Source: Amycolatopsis sp. DSM 110486
GTDB taxonomy: Bacteria > Actinomycetota > Actinomycetes > Mycobacteriales > Pseudonocardiaceae
Direction of reading: 5' to 3'
Assembly: GCF_019468465.1 (NCBI RefSeq)
Contig: NZ_CP080519.1
Span: forward strand, 6,131,001-6,195,000
DNA: 64,000 nt
This document shows, piece after piece, positions 38,429-46,751 of this stretch. Position numbers and translations under genes: made by a program. The notes beneath the pieces were generated by a model, which was not told the origin of the DNA, searched no databases, and was given only the letters and a program-made list of their open reading frames with translations. Position 1 is the first letter of the stretch. Each line of letters starts with the position of its first letter.

Positions 38429-38464
38429 CCGTAGTGTGCGGCCGGACCCGGCCGCACACTACGG
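38429..38464 (+). terminator. Perfect hairpin after hflX, touching the next gene's leader
   Basis: CCGTAGTGTGCGGCCGG and CCGGCCGCACACTACGG form a perfect 17-nt inverted repeat separated by two bases. It ends at or within the GGAGGTGA ribosome-binding site (about 38463-38470) of the next gene, so besides terminating hflX it may influence initiation of the secreted-protein gene. Confidence 0.8.
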
Positions 38465-38474
38465 AGGTGAGCTG

Positions 38475-39500
38475 GTGCGGGTCGTCCTCGCGGTGACGGC
38501 GGTTTTGCTGGTGCTGGGCGCTGTGCCCGCTGCTGCCGCGGCGCCGCCACCGGCGCCCGAATCGCTGTGCAAGGTCACCGACTCGCGGCTGGGGGAGCTC
38601 TCCGGCCTCGTCTCCGACGGCGAGCACTGGTACGCGATCAACGACGGCGGCACGAAAGTGCAGGTCTTCGTCCTCGACCACTCGTGCAAGGTGCAGAAGG
38701 TGCTCTCCGCGAGCACCGACCCGTACGACGTCGAGGACCTCGCGCGCTCGGCCGACGGCACCCTGTGGCTCTCGGACACCGGCGACAACAGCCACAAGCG
38801 CACGACCGTGGCGCTCATGGAGATGAAACCTTCGGGCGGCAGCGTGACGCTGCACCGCCTGACCTATCCCGACGGGCCGCACGACACCGAGGCCCTGCTG
38901 CTCGACCGGTCGGGCACGCCGTACCTGATCACCAAGGAAGTGCTTGGTGACGCGGCTGTCTACCGGCCGACCGGTCCTTTGGCCACGCCGGGGCCGACGA
39001 AGCTGGAGAAGGTCGGTTCGCTGACCATCCACGACACCGACACGGTGGGCGGGCCGGTGGGCGCGTTCGGATCCGTGCTGGTCACGGGTGGTGCCACCAG
39101 TGCCGACGGCAGCGTCGTGGCCCTGCGCACCTACACCGACGCGTACCTGTACCCGGCCCCGGACGGCGACGTGCTCGAGGCGCTCAAACGCAACCCCGTG
39201 CGGATCCCGCTGCCGAACGAGAAGCAGGGCGAAGCGCTCGCCTTCGAACCCGACGGCACGCTGCTGTCGGGCGGTGAGGGTGTCGGCCAGCCCATCCGAG
39301 CGGTGAAAAACGCGACGGCTCTGGTGGCGGGTGCCGCCGCGCCGCAGCGTGAAGCGGCCAAGCCCGCCGCTTCCGGCGCGACCGGCGGCTCGGACGACTC
39401 GTCCGGCTTGCCGCTGCTGCCGGTGGTCGGCATCGCGGTGGTCGTGGTGCTGATCGGCTGGTTCCTGCTCAGCCGGCTGCGTCGCCGCCCGCGCCGCTGA
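38475..39500 (+). CDS. Secreted, C-terminally anchored beta-propeller-like protein
   Basis: A 341-residue protein with a signal peptide (hydrophobic VLAVTAVLLVLGAV, cleavage near APAAAAA-like alanines), a body rich in short beta repeats (WYAINDGGTKVQVF, LWLSDTGDNSHKR, PYLITKEVLGDAAVY), a Ser/Gly/Pro linker and one C-terminal helix with RLRRRPRR. The topology is extracellular domain, membrane anchor, basic tail. The repeats suggest a beta-propeller; function is unknown. The GTG at 38475 follows GGAGGTGA. Confidence 0.8.
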   Translation: MRVVLAVTAVLLVLGAVPAAAAAPPPAPESLCKVTDSRLGELSGLVSDGEHWYAINDGGTKVQVFVLDHSCKVQKVLSASTDPYDVEDLARSADGTLWLSDTGDNSHKRTTVALMEMKPSGGSVTLHRLTYPDGPHDTEALLLDRSGTPYLITKEVLGDAAVYRPTGPLATPGPTKLEKVGSLTIHDTDTVGGPVGAFGSVLVTGGATSADGSVVALRTYTDAYLYPAPDGDVLEALKRNPVRIPLPNEKQGEALAFEPDGTLLSGGEGVGQPIRAVKNATALVAGAAAPQREAAKPAASGATGGSDDSSGLPLLPVVGIAVVVVLIGWFLLSRLRRRPRR

Positions 39501-39575
39501 GTTCTGACCGCCGATTTCTGACCGCCGATTTTCTGACAGCCGAGTCCTGATCGCTGAGTTCTGACCGTTGAGGTC
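39495..39575. repeat. Degenerate 14-15-bp tandem repeat
   Basis: About five to six copies of GCCGAGTTCTGACC-like units, with small variations, begin at the stop codon of the preceding gene, whose TGA is inside the first unit. It is non-coding. The gap 39501-39789 holds this array, a second array and no gene. Confidence 0.75.
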
Positions 39576-39617
39576 CGCTCCGGGGAGGCAACCGGGGCGC
39601 GGCGCGCACAGCGGGAA

Positions 39618-39675
39618 GACCACAACGCAAGACCACTCAGCACACGGACCACTCAGCACACGGACCACGCAGCGG
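39618..39675. repeat. 16-bp tandem repeat
   Basis: GACCACTCAGCACACG is present in two perfect copies (39631-39646, 39647-39662), flanked by partial copies (39618-39630 and 39663-39675). It is unrelated in sequence to the array about 45 bp upstream. Confidence 0.75.
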
Positions 39676-39789
39676 ACCGCACGGCACCGTCCACACCGGA
39701 CACCGGGAAGCTCCCGCCCGCGGCGCGGGGACGATCGAGGCCGGGCATCCTCGTCGCCGGCCCGCGGCCGCGTGGGTGGGCTCCCGGGT

Positions 39790-40506
39790 CTAGAGGCGCC
39801 GCAGGACTGCGACGACCTTGCCGAGGATGGTGGCGTCGTCGCCGGGGATCGGCTCGTACGCCTCGTTGTGCGGCATCAGCCAGACGTGGCCGTCCTTGCG
39901 CTTGAACGTCTTCACCGTGGCTTCGCCGTCGATCATGGCGGCCACGATGTCGCCGTTCTCCGCGGCGGGCTGCTGGCGGACCACGACCCAGTCGCCGTCG
40001 GTGATCGCGGCGTCGATCATCGAGTCGCCGGTGACGCTGAGCAGGAAGAGCTCACCCTCGCCGACGATCTCGCGCGGCAGCGGGAAGACGTCCTCGATCG
40101 CCTGCTCGGCCAGCACCGGGCCTCCGGCCGCGATCCGGCCGACCAGCGGCACGTACGCCGCCTTCGGCATGGACGGCTGCTGGTCGATGTCGATGCCCAT
40201 CGGGTTGTCGTCCGTCGTCGAGAGGACGCCCACGGCCCGCGGCCGGTTCGCGTCGCGGCGCAGGTAACCCTTGCGCTGCAACGCCTTCAGCTGGTGGGAC
40301 ACCGACGAGGTCGACGTGAGCCCCACGGCCTCGCCGATCTCGCGGACGCTCGGCGGGTAGCCGAACCGGGCCACCCAGGTGCGAATCACGTCCAGCACCT
40401 GCTGTTGCCGCACGGTCAGCGTCTCGTCCACGTCGTAGACCTCGGGCAGGGCCGTCACCTTCCCCGAGCCACCGGGCGTGGTGCCCGCCTTGCTCTCCTT
40501 CGCCAC
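39790..40506 (-). CDS. lexA: SOS repressor LexA
   Basis: A 238-residue repressor of the DNA-damage regulon. The N-terminal winged HTH (about residues 30-95) has [20 protein letters not shown]. The self-cleavage bond is Ala127-Gly128 in GRIAAGGPV; catalytic Ser162 (TGDSM) and Lys199 (ATVKTF) are present, so autoproteolysis stimulated by RecA is expected. The GTG at 40506 gives the normal length. A LexA box about 160 bp upstream indicates autorepression. It is divergent from an SOS-boxed LysM gene. Confidence 0.98.
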   Translation of the reverse strand: MAKESKAGTTPGGSGKVTALPEVYDVDETLTVRQQQVLDVIRTWVARFGYPPSVREIGEAVGLTSTSSVSHQLKALQRKGYLRRDANRPRAVGVLSTTDDNPMGIDIDQQPSMPKAAYVPLVGRIAAGGPVLAEQAIEDVFPLPREIVGEGELFLLSVTGDSMIDAAITDGDWVVVRQQPAAENGDIVAAMIDGEATVKTFKRKDGHVWLMPHNEAYEPIPGDDATILGKVVAVLRRL

Positions 40507-40662
40507 TGTGTGTCGCCTCCCAGCCGTTCGCGGTCGCCTCGCCGGCATCCCGCGCGTTCCCGCGTGCGCCGGCCGGCTCCCGCGGACGCGGGTGCCCTCG
40601 CCGGCGACATCTGCCCGGCAGATGTCCTGGTCACCGACGTTAGCCCACCGAGCGTGACGATT

Positions 40663-40678
40663 TCAAACATCTGTTCGA
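40663..40678 (-). promoter_or_regulatory. LexA box of lexA
   Basis: TCAAACATCTGTTCGA matches TCGAAC-N4-GTTCGA with one mismatch. It lies in the lexA/LysM divergent gap, on the lexA side, for autoregulation. The 331-bp gap 40507-40837 holds two such boxes and no gene. Confidence 0.85.
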
Positions 40679-40742
40679 TCGACACGCCGTGTCCTCTCGA
40701 TTTTGTCGGTGCGGGGTGGTAGACCTTCGCACGGACGTTCGA

Positions 40743-40758
40743 TAGAACGCCTGTTCGA
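40743..40758 (+). promoter_or_regulatory. LexA box of the LysM gene
   Basis: TAGAACGCCTGTTCGA matches TCGAAC-N4-GTTCGA with one mismatch, 80 bp before the LysM gene start. An overlapping reverse half-site (GTTCGATAGAAC) begins a few bases earlier. Confidence 0.8.
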
Positions 40759-40837
40759 CCTGAACCGCATTGTCGCCGGTGAGAGCACCGGACCGGGCTC
40801 GGATCGAACCGATCAGCAGGTCAGAAGGAGGTTCGCC

Positions 40838-41341
40838 ATGTCGATTCTGGCAGACCGCGGGATCGTCCGCCCGCTCCGGCCCGCCCGGCAGGCCGCCGCC
40901 CCGGCTCGGGTTCCCTCGGGTCCCGCCGCACCCGTTCGCGGCACGCGCGAGCGCCGTGGCGAGCCGCTGCGGCCGCCGACGCGCGCCCGGGTGGTCGTTG
41001 GGCCTCGCATAGCGCCGGCCACGTGCGCCCAGGCGCGTCGGCCCGCCGTCCGGTGGCCGTGGCTCGCCGCGATCGCCGTCGCCGCCTGTCTGGTGGTCAC
41101 CGTTCTGGGTGTTTTCGGGTCCGGCACGCCGGGTGGCGCGGTGCCCGAGCGCACGGCGTCGGTGTCCGTGCAGCAGGGCGACACGCTCACCGCGATCGCC
41201 GCCCGGTTCGCACCCGACTCGGACCAGGGCGCTGTGGTCGAGCGCATCAAACAGCTCAACCACCTCGACGACGCCGTCCTCGTGCCGGGATTGCCGCTCA
41301 CCGTGCCGGTCGCGTCGGAGGTGGCCGGGTTCGGTTCGTGA
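40838..41341 (+). CDS. SOS-induced LysM membrane protein (ChiZ/Rv2719c-type)
   Basis: A 167-residue protein with a long basic, proline-rich cytoplasmic N-terminus, one transmembrane helix (about residues 70-90, WLAAIAVAACLVVTVLG) and a C-terminal LysM domain (VSVQQGDTLTAIAARF through VLVPGLPLTVP) for peptidoglycan. Its place beside lexA with an SOS box matches mycobacterial Rv2719c (ChiZ), which halts division after DNA damage. The ATG at 40838 follows AGAAGGAGG. A division-inhibitor role here is inferred from synteny, topology and the box. Confidence 0.85.
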   Translation: MSILADRGIVRPLRPARQAAAPARVPSGPAAPVRGTRERRGEPLRPPTRARVVVGPRIAPATCAQARRPAVRWPWLAAIAVAACLVVTVLGVFGSGTPGGAVPERTASVSVQQGDTLTAIAARFAPDSDQGAVVERIKQLNHLDDAVLVPGLPLTVPVASEVAGFGS

Positions 41342-41432
41342 CCGTCGGGATGCGCTCGATCGCGCCACGGATCGGTGCCTTGTTCACCCGCTTGTGTCGC
41401 TTGCGTGGGCCGTCCGGGCAATCTATGGTCAA

Positions 41433-41448
41433 CCCCTACATCTGGTAG
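41433..41448 (+). promoter_or_regulatory. Possible NrdR box
   Basis: CCCCTACATCTGGTAG shares 7 of 10 core positions with the NrdR-box core CWATATATWG. It sits about 200 bp before nrdR, where autoregulation is usual. A clear second phased box is not visible, so the call is tentative. Confidence 0.35.
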
Positions 41449-41463
41449 TTACACCGCTGTAGT

Positions 41464-41536
41464 TGGTCCACAGGTAGGGGTAGACTGGAGACCAGTTGTC
41501 CACAGCTGGGCGGTGTTCACCCACCGGTTGTCCACA
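41464..41536 (+). promoter_or_regulatory. Three DnaA-box-like sites at exact 32-bp spacing
   Basis: TGGTCCACA (41464-41472), TTGTCCACA (41496-41504) and TTGTCCACA (41528-41536) are co-oriented and precisely 32 bp apart. TTGTCCACA is the high-affinity DnaA box in high-GC actinobacteria. The array lies upstream of nrdR-nrdJ. The rest of the 308-bp gap 41342-41649 contains a possible NrdR box and no gene. Confidence 0.7.
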
Positions 41537-41649
41537 AGTCGATCACCAGGCGCGGGTCCGTGCGGGGTGATCGTGGTCCAGGCCGTAGCGTGGCGGCAGG
41601 GGCCGGCGTGGATGGACTCGGCCGGCGCGGAGGGGAAGGTGATCGGCGG

Positions 41650-42141
41650 ATGAGGTGCCCGTTCTGCCGGCATGCGGACTCTCGGGTCGTCGACTCCCGA
41701 GAGGTGGATGAAGGACAGGCGATCCGGCGGCGGCGCTCGTGCGCGCAGTGCGGCCGGCGCTTCACCACGTCGGAGACGATGGTGCTCGCCGTCGTCAAGC
41801 GGTCCGGCGTCACCGAGCAGTTCAGCCGGGACAAGGTCGTCAACGGCGTGCGGCGGGCCTGTCAGGGCCGGCCGGTCGACGACGACGCGCTGCAGAAGCT
41901 CGCGCAGCGCGTGGAGGAGTCGATCCGCTCCGCCGGTCTGGCGGAGATCCCGAGCCACGAGGTCGGTCTGGCCATCCTCGGTCCCTTGCGGGAGCTCGAC
42001 GGGGTCGCCTACCTCCGGTTCGCCAGCGTCTACCGCTCGTTCTCCTCGGTCGAGGACTTCGAGAAGGAGATCGCTGACCTGCGGGAAGCCATGGCGGGTA
42101 CTGCCGCGGAAGAAGGAAGCGAGCGCGCCGGAGACGACTGA
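41650..42141 (+). CDS. nrdR: Transcriptional repressor NrdR
   Basis: A 163-residue zinc-ribbon plus ATP-cone repressor of ribonucleotide reductase genes. The ribbon has CPFC and CAQC pairs (start MRCPFC); the ATP-cone ([20 protein letters not shown] onward) senses ATP/dATP. The ATG at 41650 is fixed by the conserved N-terminus. nrdJ starts 39 nt after the stop, so the regulator and its likely main target form one unit, controlled by sites in the 41.4-41.6 kb gap. Confidence 0.96.
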   Translation: MRCPFCRHADSRVVDSREVDEGQAIRRRRSCAQCGRRFTTSETMVLAVVKRSGVTEQFSRDKVVNGVRRACQGRPVDDDALQKLAQRVEESIRSAGLAEIPSHEVGLAILGPLRELDGVAYLRFASVYRSFSSVEDFEKEIADLREAMAGTAAEEGSERAGDD

Positions 42142-42180
42142 GTGTCGCCTGCGCCGCGCGGGAGCGAGGGACGAGACCCG

Positions 42181-44997
42181 ATGACCGAAACCGTGGGAAC
42201 CGGCGCGGCGGCCGCCGGCCGGAGCAAGAAGAAGGCCAGTGGTGGTCTGGCCGTCAAGCGGGTCTTCACGACCGAAGGCGTGCACCCGTACGACGACGTC
42301 GTGTGGGAGAAGCGCGATGTCGTGATGACCAACTGGCGCGACGGCAGCGTCAACTTCGAGCAGCGGGGCGTCGAGTTCCCCGAGTTCTGGTCGGTGAACG
42401 CCACCAACATCGTCACCAGCAAGTACTTCCGCGGCGCCGTCGGCTCCCCGCAGCGCGAGAGCAGCCTCAAGCAGCTCATCGACCGCGTGGTGAAGACGTA
42501 CGTGAAGGCCGCCGCGGACTACGGCTACTTCGCCGGTGCAGGCGACCTGGAGATCTTCGAGCACGAGCTCACCTGGATGCTGCTGCACCAGGTCTTCAGC
42601 TTCAACTCGCCCGTCTGGTTCAACGTCGGCACGTCCTCGAAGCAGCAGGTCTCGGCGTGCTTCATCCTGTCGGTCGACGACACGATGGAGTCGATCCTGA
42701 ACTGGTACCGCGAGGAGGGCCTGATCTTCAAGGGCGGCTCCGGCGCGGGCCTCAACCTCTCCCGCATCCGCTCCTCGAAGGAGCTGCTCACCTCCGGCGG
42801 CACCGCGTCCGGCCCGGTTTCGTTCATGCGCGGCGCCGACGCGTCCGCGGGCACCATCAAGTCCGGCGGCGCCACGCGGCGCGCGGCGAAGATGGTCGTG
42901 CTCGACGTCGACCACCCCGACATCGAGGAGTTCATCCAGACCAAGGCGCGCGAAGAGGAGAAGATCAAGGTCCTCCGCGACGCCGGGTTCGACATGGACC
43001 TCTCCGGCGCGGACATCGCGTCGGTGCAGTACCAGAACGCCAACAACTCCGTGCGCGTGTCCGACGAGTTCATGCAGGCCGTGGAGAACGGCACGGAGTT
43101 CGGGCTGCGCGCCCGCCTCACCGGCGAGGTCATCGAGCGCACCGACGCGAAGAAGCTGTTCCGCACCATGGCGCAGGCCGCGTGGGAGTGCGCCGACCCG
43201 GGCGTGCAGTACGACGGCACGATCAACGACTGGCACACCTGCCCGGAGTCCGGCCGCATCAGCGCGTCGAACCCGTGCAGCGAGTACATGCACCTCGACA
43301 ACTCCAGCTGCAACCTCGCGTCGCTGAACCTGCTGAAGTTCGTGGCCGACGACGGCACGTTCGACGCGCCGCTGTTCGCGAAGGCCGTGGAGTTCGTGAT
43401 CACGGCGATGGACATCTCCATCTGCTTCGCTGACTTCCCGACCGAGCCGATCGCCGACACCACGCGCAAGTTCCGCCAGCTGGGCATCGGGTACGCCAAC
43501 CTCGGCGCGCTGCTGATGGCGCTGGGCCACGCGTACGACTCCGAAGGCGGCCGCGCGCTCGCCGGCGCGATCACGTCGCTCATGACCGGTGTGTCGTACC
43601 GCCGCTCGGCGGAGATGGCCAAGGTCGTCGGCGCGTACGAGGGTTATGCGCGCAACGCCGAGGCGCACCAGCGCGTGATGCGCAAGCACGCCGCGGCCAA
43701 CGAGCTGGTCCGCACCTACCACTCCAACGACGCGGCCGTCCGCGCGCTGGCCACCGAGGAGTGGCAGCGCGGCGTCGAGCTCGGCACGCGCCACGGCTGG
43801 CGCAACGCGCAGGCCTCGGTGCTCGCGCCCACCGGCACCATCGGCTTCATGATGGACTGCGACACCACGGGCATCGAGCCGGACTTCTCGCTGGTGAAGT
43901 TCAAGAAGCTCGTCGGCGGCGGGTCGATGCAGATCGTGAACCAGACCGTGCCGCGCGCGCTGCGGGTGCTGGGCTACCAGGACGAGCAGGTGGAGGCGAT
44001 CGTCGAGTACGTGGCGCAGCACGGCCACGTCGTCGACGCGCCGGGCCTGCGTCCCGAGCACTACGAGGTCTTCGACTGCGCTGTGGGCGAGCGCTCCATC
44101 GCGCCGATGGGCCACGTGCGGATGATGGCCGCGGTGCAGCCGTTCCTGTCGGGCGCGATCTCGAAGACGGTGAACATGCCGGAGACGGCGACCGTCGAAG
44201 AGGTCGAGGAGATCTACTTCCAGGGCTGGAAGCTGGGGCTCAAGGCGCTGGCGATCTACCGCGACAACTGCAAGGTCGGCCAGCCGCTGTCCACGGCGAA
44301 GAAGAAGGAAGCCGAGCCGGAGCCGGAGAAGGTCGTGGAGTACCGCCCGGTGCGCCGCCGCCTGCCGAAGAAGCGCCCGAGCCAGACGGTGTCGTTCACC
44401 GTCGGCGGCGCCGAGGGCTACCTCCACGCGGGCTCCTACCCGGACGACGGCCTCGGCGAGATCTTCGTCAAGCTCGGCAAGCAGGGTTCGACGCTGGCGG
44501 GCGTGATGGACGCCTTCTCGATGTCGATCTCCGTGGGCCTGCAGCACGGCATCCCGCTGGAGTTCTACGTCTCGAAGTTCTCCAACCTGCGCTTCGAACC
44601 GGCCGGCATGACGGACGACCCGGACATCCGCATCGCCACCAGCGTGATGGACTACCTCTTCCGCCGCCTGGCCCTCGACTACCTGCCGTACGAGAAGCGC
44701 TCGCAACTCGGCATCTTCACCGCCGACGAACGCTCGGCCGAAGTGGAATCCAACTACGGCGGCATGGACCTCGAAGCCCTGCGCACCAGCGTCGACTCCT
44801 CCCCGGCCTCCGCGACCACCCCGGCCGCCCCGCCCACCCCGGCGGCCCCGGACGCGCACTCCACGGCCGAACTGATGGAACTCCACCTCGGCAAAGCCGC
44901 GGACGCGCCGTTGTGCATGACGTGCGGCACGAAGATGCGGCCTGCGGGGTCGTGTTATGCCTGTGAAGGGTGTGGAGCTACGTCGGGTTGTAGCTGA
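42181..44997 (+). CDS. nrdJ: Class II (adenosylcobalamin-dependent) ribonucleotide reductase
   Basis: A 938-residue oxygen-independent reductase making dNTP precursors with vitamin B12. Active-site and substrate segments include FNSPVWFNVG, FKGGSGAGLNLSRIRS, the NPCSEYMHLDNSSCNLASL stretch, and APTGTIGFMMDCDTTGIEP. The C-terminus has a zinc-finger-like cysteine set (CMTCGTKM, CYACEGCG, GCS) that re-reduces the active site. The ATG at 42181 is in a purine-rich context. It is downstream of nrdR. No cobalamin riboswitch is visible. Confidence 0.97.
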   Translation: MTETVGTGAAAAGRSKKKASGGLAVKRVFTTEGVHPYDDVVWEKRDVVMTNWRDGSVNFEQRGVEFPEFWSVNATNIVTSKYFRGAVGSPQRESSLKQLIDRVVKTYVKAAADYGYFAGAGDLEIFEHELTWMLLHQVFSFNSPVWFNVGTSSKQQVSACFILSVDDTMESILNWYREEGLIFKGGSGAGLNLSRIRSSKELLTSGGTASGPVSFMRGADASAGTIKSGGATRRAAKMVVLDVDHPDIEEFIQTKAREEEKIKVLRDAGFDMDLSGADIASVQYQNANNSVRVSDEFMQAVENGTEFGLRARLTGEVIERTDAKKLFRTMAQAAWECADPGVQYDGTINDWHTCPESGRISASNPCSEYMHLDNSSCNLASLNLLKFVADDGTFDAPLFAKAVEFVITAMDISICFADFPTEPIADTTRKFRQLGIGYANLGALLMALGHAYDSEGGRALAGAITSLMTGVSYRRSAEMAKVVGAYEGYARNAEAHQRVMRKHAAANELVRTYHSNDAAVRALATEEWQRGVELGTRHGWRNAQASVLAPTGTIGFMMDCDTTGIEPDFSLVKFKKLVGGGSMQIVNQTVPRALRVLGYQDEQVEAIVEYVAQHGHVVDAPGLRPEHYEVFDCAVGERSIAPMGHVRMMAAVQPFLSGAISKTVNMPETATVEEVEEIYFQGWKLGLKALAIYRDNCKVGQPLSTAKKKEAEPEPEKVVEYRPVRRRLPKKRPSQTVSFTVGGAEGYLHAGSYPDDGLGEIFVKLGKQGSTLAGVMDAFSMSISVGLQHGIPLEFYVSKFSNLRFEPAGMTDDPDIRIATSVMDYLFRRLALDYLPYEKRSQLGIFTADERSAEVESNYGGMDLEALRTSVDSSPASATTPAAPPTPAAPDAHSTAELMELHLGKAADAPLCMTCGTKMRPAGSCYACEGCGATSGCS

Positions 44998-45013
44998 TTG
45001 TCTTGAAGTGGTG

Positions 45014-45045
45014 AAGCGGGGAGCCGGGTTTCCGGCTCCCCGCTT
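45014..45045 (+). terminator. Terminator after nrdJ
   Basis: AAGCGGGGAGCCGG and CCGGCTCCCCGCTT form a perfect 14-bp stem around a 4-nt loop, beginning about 17 nt after the nrdJ stop, followed by a moderately T-rich stretch. Confidence 0.85.
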
Positions 45046-45129
45046 TGCTTTGCCGGCGACCGGATTTCCGCACAGGATCTCCACACGTCCTCCCGCTGGG
45101 GGTCACATCGGTGCGACAGCATCGGGCGC

Positions 45130-45855
45130 GTGGAGTGGCTTAGGGAGTTCAGGGAAGAAGCACAGCGGCGGCGAGTGCGGCCGGAGCCGGAGTGGGGGCG
45201 TGGGGCGCGGCTGGACCCCGTGGTGGTGCGGAGCGTGCAGCGGTTCCAGGTGGGGGAGTCGGGGGACGGGGCCAACCTGATCGCCAAGGCGGACCCGCGG
45301 TTTCGGCCCGCCGTCGAGTTGTTCGTGGCCGAGGAGCAGAACCACGCGCGGCTGCTGTCCGAACTCCTCAGGGCCGCGGGGAGTGCGACGATCCACAACC
45401 ACTGGTCGGACACCGTGTTCGTCTGGCTCAGGCGAGCGCTCGGGCTCAGGCTGGAGTTGATGGTGCTGTTGATCGCCGAAGTGGTGGCGCTGAGCTACTA
45501 CCGGGCGCTGAGGGATGGCACCGGGGATCCGCTCACGAGGGAAGTCGCGGCGAGGATTTTGGCGGATGAGGAGCGGCATGTGCCGTTCCACTGTGATCAG
45601 CTCAGAGGAGCTTTCCCCGGGGCAAAGGGAAAACTCGTCGCCGGCGCGTGGCGGATTCTGTTGCTGGGGGCGTTGGCGGCCGTCACAATCGATCATGGCA
45701 AGGCGTTGGGGGCGCTCGGTGTCACGCGGCTCGCGTTCGCGGCGGGGGTGCTGGGGCGGTTCGAGCAGGTGGTCGTGGAAGTCCACGATGGACGGACGTG
45801 TCTGGTCGCGACGAGGCCGTTCACGCGTCGGGCGCGGCCGCGGGGTCTGCTCTGA
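45130..45855 (+). CDS. Ferritin-like / di-iron helical protein
   Basis: A 241-residue mostly helical protein with two carboxylate-histidine motifs, VAEEQNHARLL (about residue 66) and LADEERHVPFH (about 147), spaced as in ferritin-like di-iron four-helix bundles. The stretch LELMVLLIAEVVALSYYRAL and a hydrophobic patch near 175-190 suggest membrane proximity or a buried helix. The GTG at 45130 has no strong ribosome-binding site. Its 3' end overlaps the convergent TetR gene by 35 nt. The substrate is unknown; a desaturase- or rubrerythrin-like oxidoreductase are both possible. Confidence 0.7.
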   Translation: MEWLREFREEAQRRRVRPEPEWGRGARLDPVVVRSVQRFQVGESGDGANLIAKADPRFRPAVELFVAEEQNHARLLSELLRAAGSATIHNHWSDTVFVWLRRALGLRLELMVLLIAEVVALSYYRALRDGTGDPLTREVAARILADEERHVPFHCDQLRGAFPGAKGKLVAGAWRILLLGALAAVTIDHGKALGALGVTRLAFAAGVLGRFEQVVVEVHDGRTCLVATRPFTRRARPRGLL

Positions 45856-46453
45856 CCCCCAGCGAAGCGAGGTGCGCTCGCAGGACGTCGCGGCAGACCT
45901 GGGGCGTGGTCGCGTCCGGTTGGAGGGCCGAGCGGAACGTGAGGCCGTCCAGCAGAGCGGCCAAGCGCTCGGCTTCCAGGTCGGCCGCGGAAGCCGGCAA
46001 GCGCATGGCCTCGATGATGCGGCGGGCCAAAGCCAGCGTGCCTCGCAGAGCCTCGTGGGCCAAGGCGGTCAGGTCGGTGTCCACGCGGGCCGCGACCAGG
46101 AACTCCACCAGCACCGTGGCTTCGGCACGGCGGGGGGCGTCGAGGGGGAGCAGTTCGGCCAGGAAGTCGGTCAGTTGTGAGGCCGCCTCGTCGGGTGTCA
46201 GCTCCGAAAGGGGCCGCAACGAGACGCGGCGGCGCTCCAGGCGGGCGGTGACGCGGTCGATCGTCGAGCGCATGGCGAAGCGCATGAGGTCGCGCTGGCC
46301 GTCGAAGTAGTGGCGGACGGAGCCGATGTTCAGGCCGGACTCCGCGGCCACCGAGCGCAGCGACACGGCCGGCAAGCCGTCGCGCGCGGCCAGGCGCAGC
46401 ACGGCGTCCGCGATGTCCGCGCGGCGTTGTTCTCCGTCGATGACCTTGGGCAC
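45821..46453 (-). CDS. TetR-family transcriptional repressor
   Basis: A 210-residue regulator with the N-terminal TetR HTH (IADAVLRLAARDGLPAVSLR, then SGLNIGSVRHYFDGQRDLM) and a helical ligand-binding C-terminus. The GTG at 46453 is followed upstream by two near-identical palindromes that separate it from a divergent pair of tiny membrane protein genes, its likely targets. The 3' end overlaps the convergent ferritin-like gene. Confidence 0.93.
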   Translation of the reverse strand: MPKVIDGEQRRADIADAVLRLAARDGLPAVSLRSVAAESGLNIGSVRHYFDGQRDLMRFAMRSTIDRVTARLERRRVSLRPLSELTPDEAASQLTDFLAELLPLDAPRRAEATVLVEFLVAARVDTDLTALAHEALRGTLALARRIIEAMRLPASAADLEAERLAALLDGLTFRSALQPDATTPQVCRDVLRAHLASLGVRADPAAAPDA

Positions 46454-46463
46454 TGGACCTTTC

Positions 46464-46505
46464 TATCACACCTGTGATACCAATGTTTATGTCACAGATG
46501 TGATA
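46464..46505. promoter_or_regulatory. Double TetR operator
   Basis: TATCACA-CC-TGTGATA (46464-46479) is a perfect palindrome. TGTCACA-GA-TGTGATA (46490-46505) is a second copy with one arm mismatch; centres are 26 bp apart. The first begins 10 bp from the TetR start and the second ends 18 bp before the divergent gene. Confidence 0.85.
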
Positions 46506-46523
46506 GAAACGAGGTGGGAGACG

Positions 46524-46751
46524 ATGGAGACGGTGCTCAACGTGCTGCTGATCCGGTTCGGCCTGATCGCGGCCGGGCTGGTGGTGCTCGCCCTGGTGTT
46601 GTTCGCGGTGGTGGTCACGCTGCGGCGCAGGGGCAAGGGCCACCACGTGACGGCGGCGGCGCGGTTCGCCGCGCGCGTGCTGGATGAGCGAGGGGCCCGG
46701 CGTGGGAGCCGCGTGGTGAGGGAAGCGCTCAACCGGTTCGACGACCGGTGA
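46524..46751 (+). CDS. Small membrane protein, first of a TetR-controlled pair
   Basis: A 75-residue protein with one N-terminal transmembrane helix (about residues 9-31, rich in Leu/Val/Ala) followed by TLRRRGKGHH and a basic amphipathic tail. By the positive-inside rule the tail should be cytoplasmic. The ATG at 46524 follows a GAGGTGGGAG ribosome-binding site just downstream of the double operator. The stop overlaps the next tiny gene (GTGA). I do not recognise a family. Confidence 0.7.
   Translation: METVLNVLLIRFGLIAAGLVVLALVLFAVVVTLRRRGKGHHVTAAARFAARVLDERGARRGSRVVREALNRFDDR

Noticed and set aside
39495..39675. CRISPR array
   Set aside because: Repeats are short, degenerate and directly adjacent without unique spacers; no cas genes.
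41464..41536. Chromosomal origin (oriC) from the DnaA boxes
   Set aside because: Only three boxes, no AT-rich unwinding region and no dnaA/dnaN neighbours.
41342..42180. Cobalamin riboswitch before nrdR-nrdJ
   Set aside because: No B12-box-like conserved segment is visible; NrdR and DnaA-type sites occupy the gap instead.
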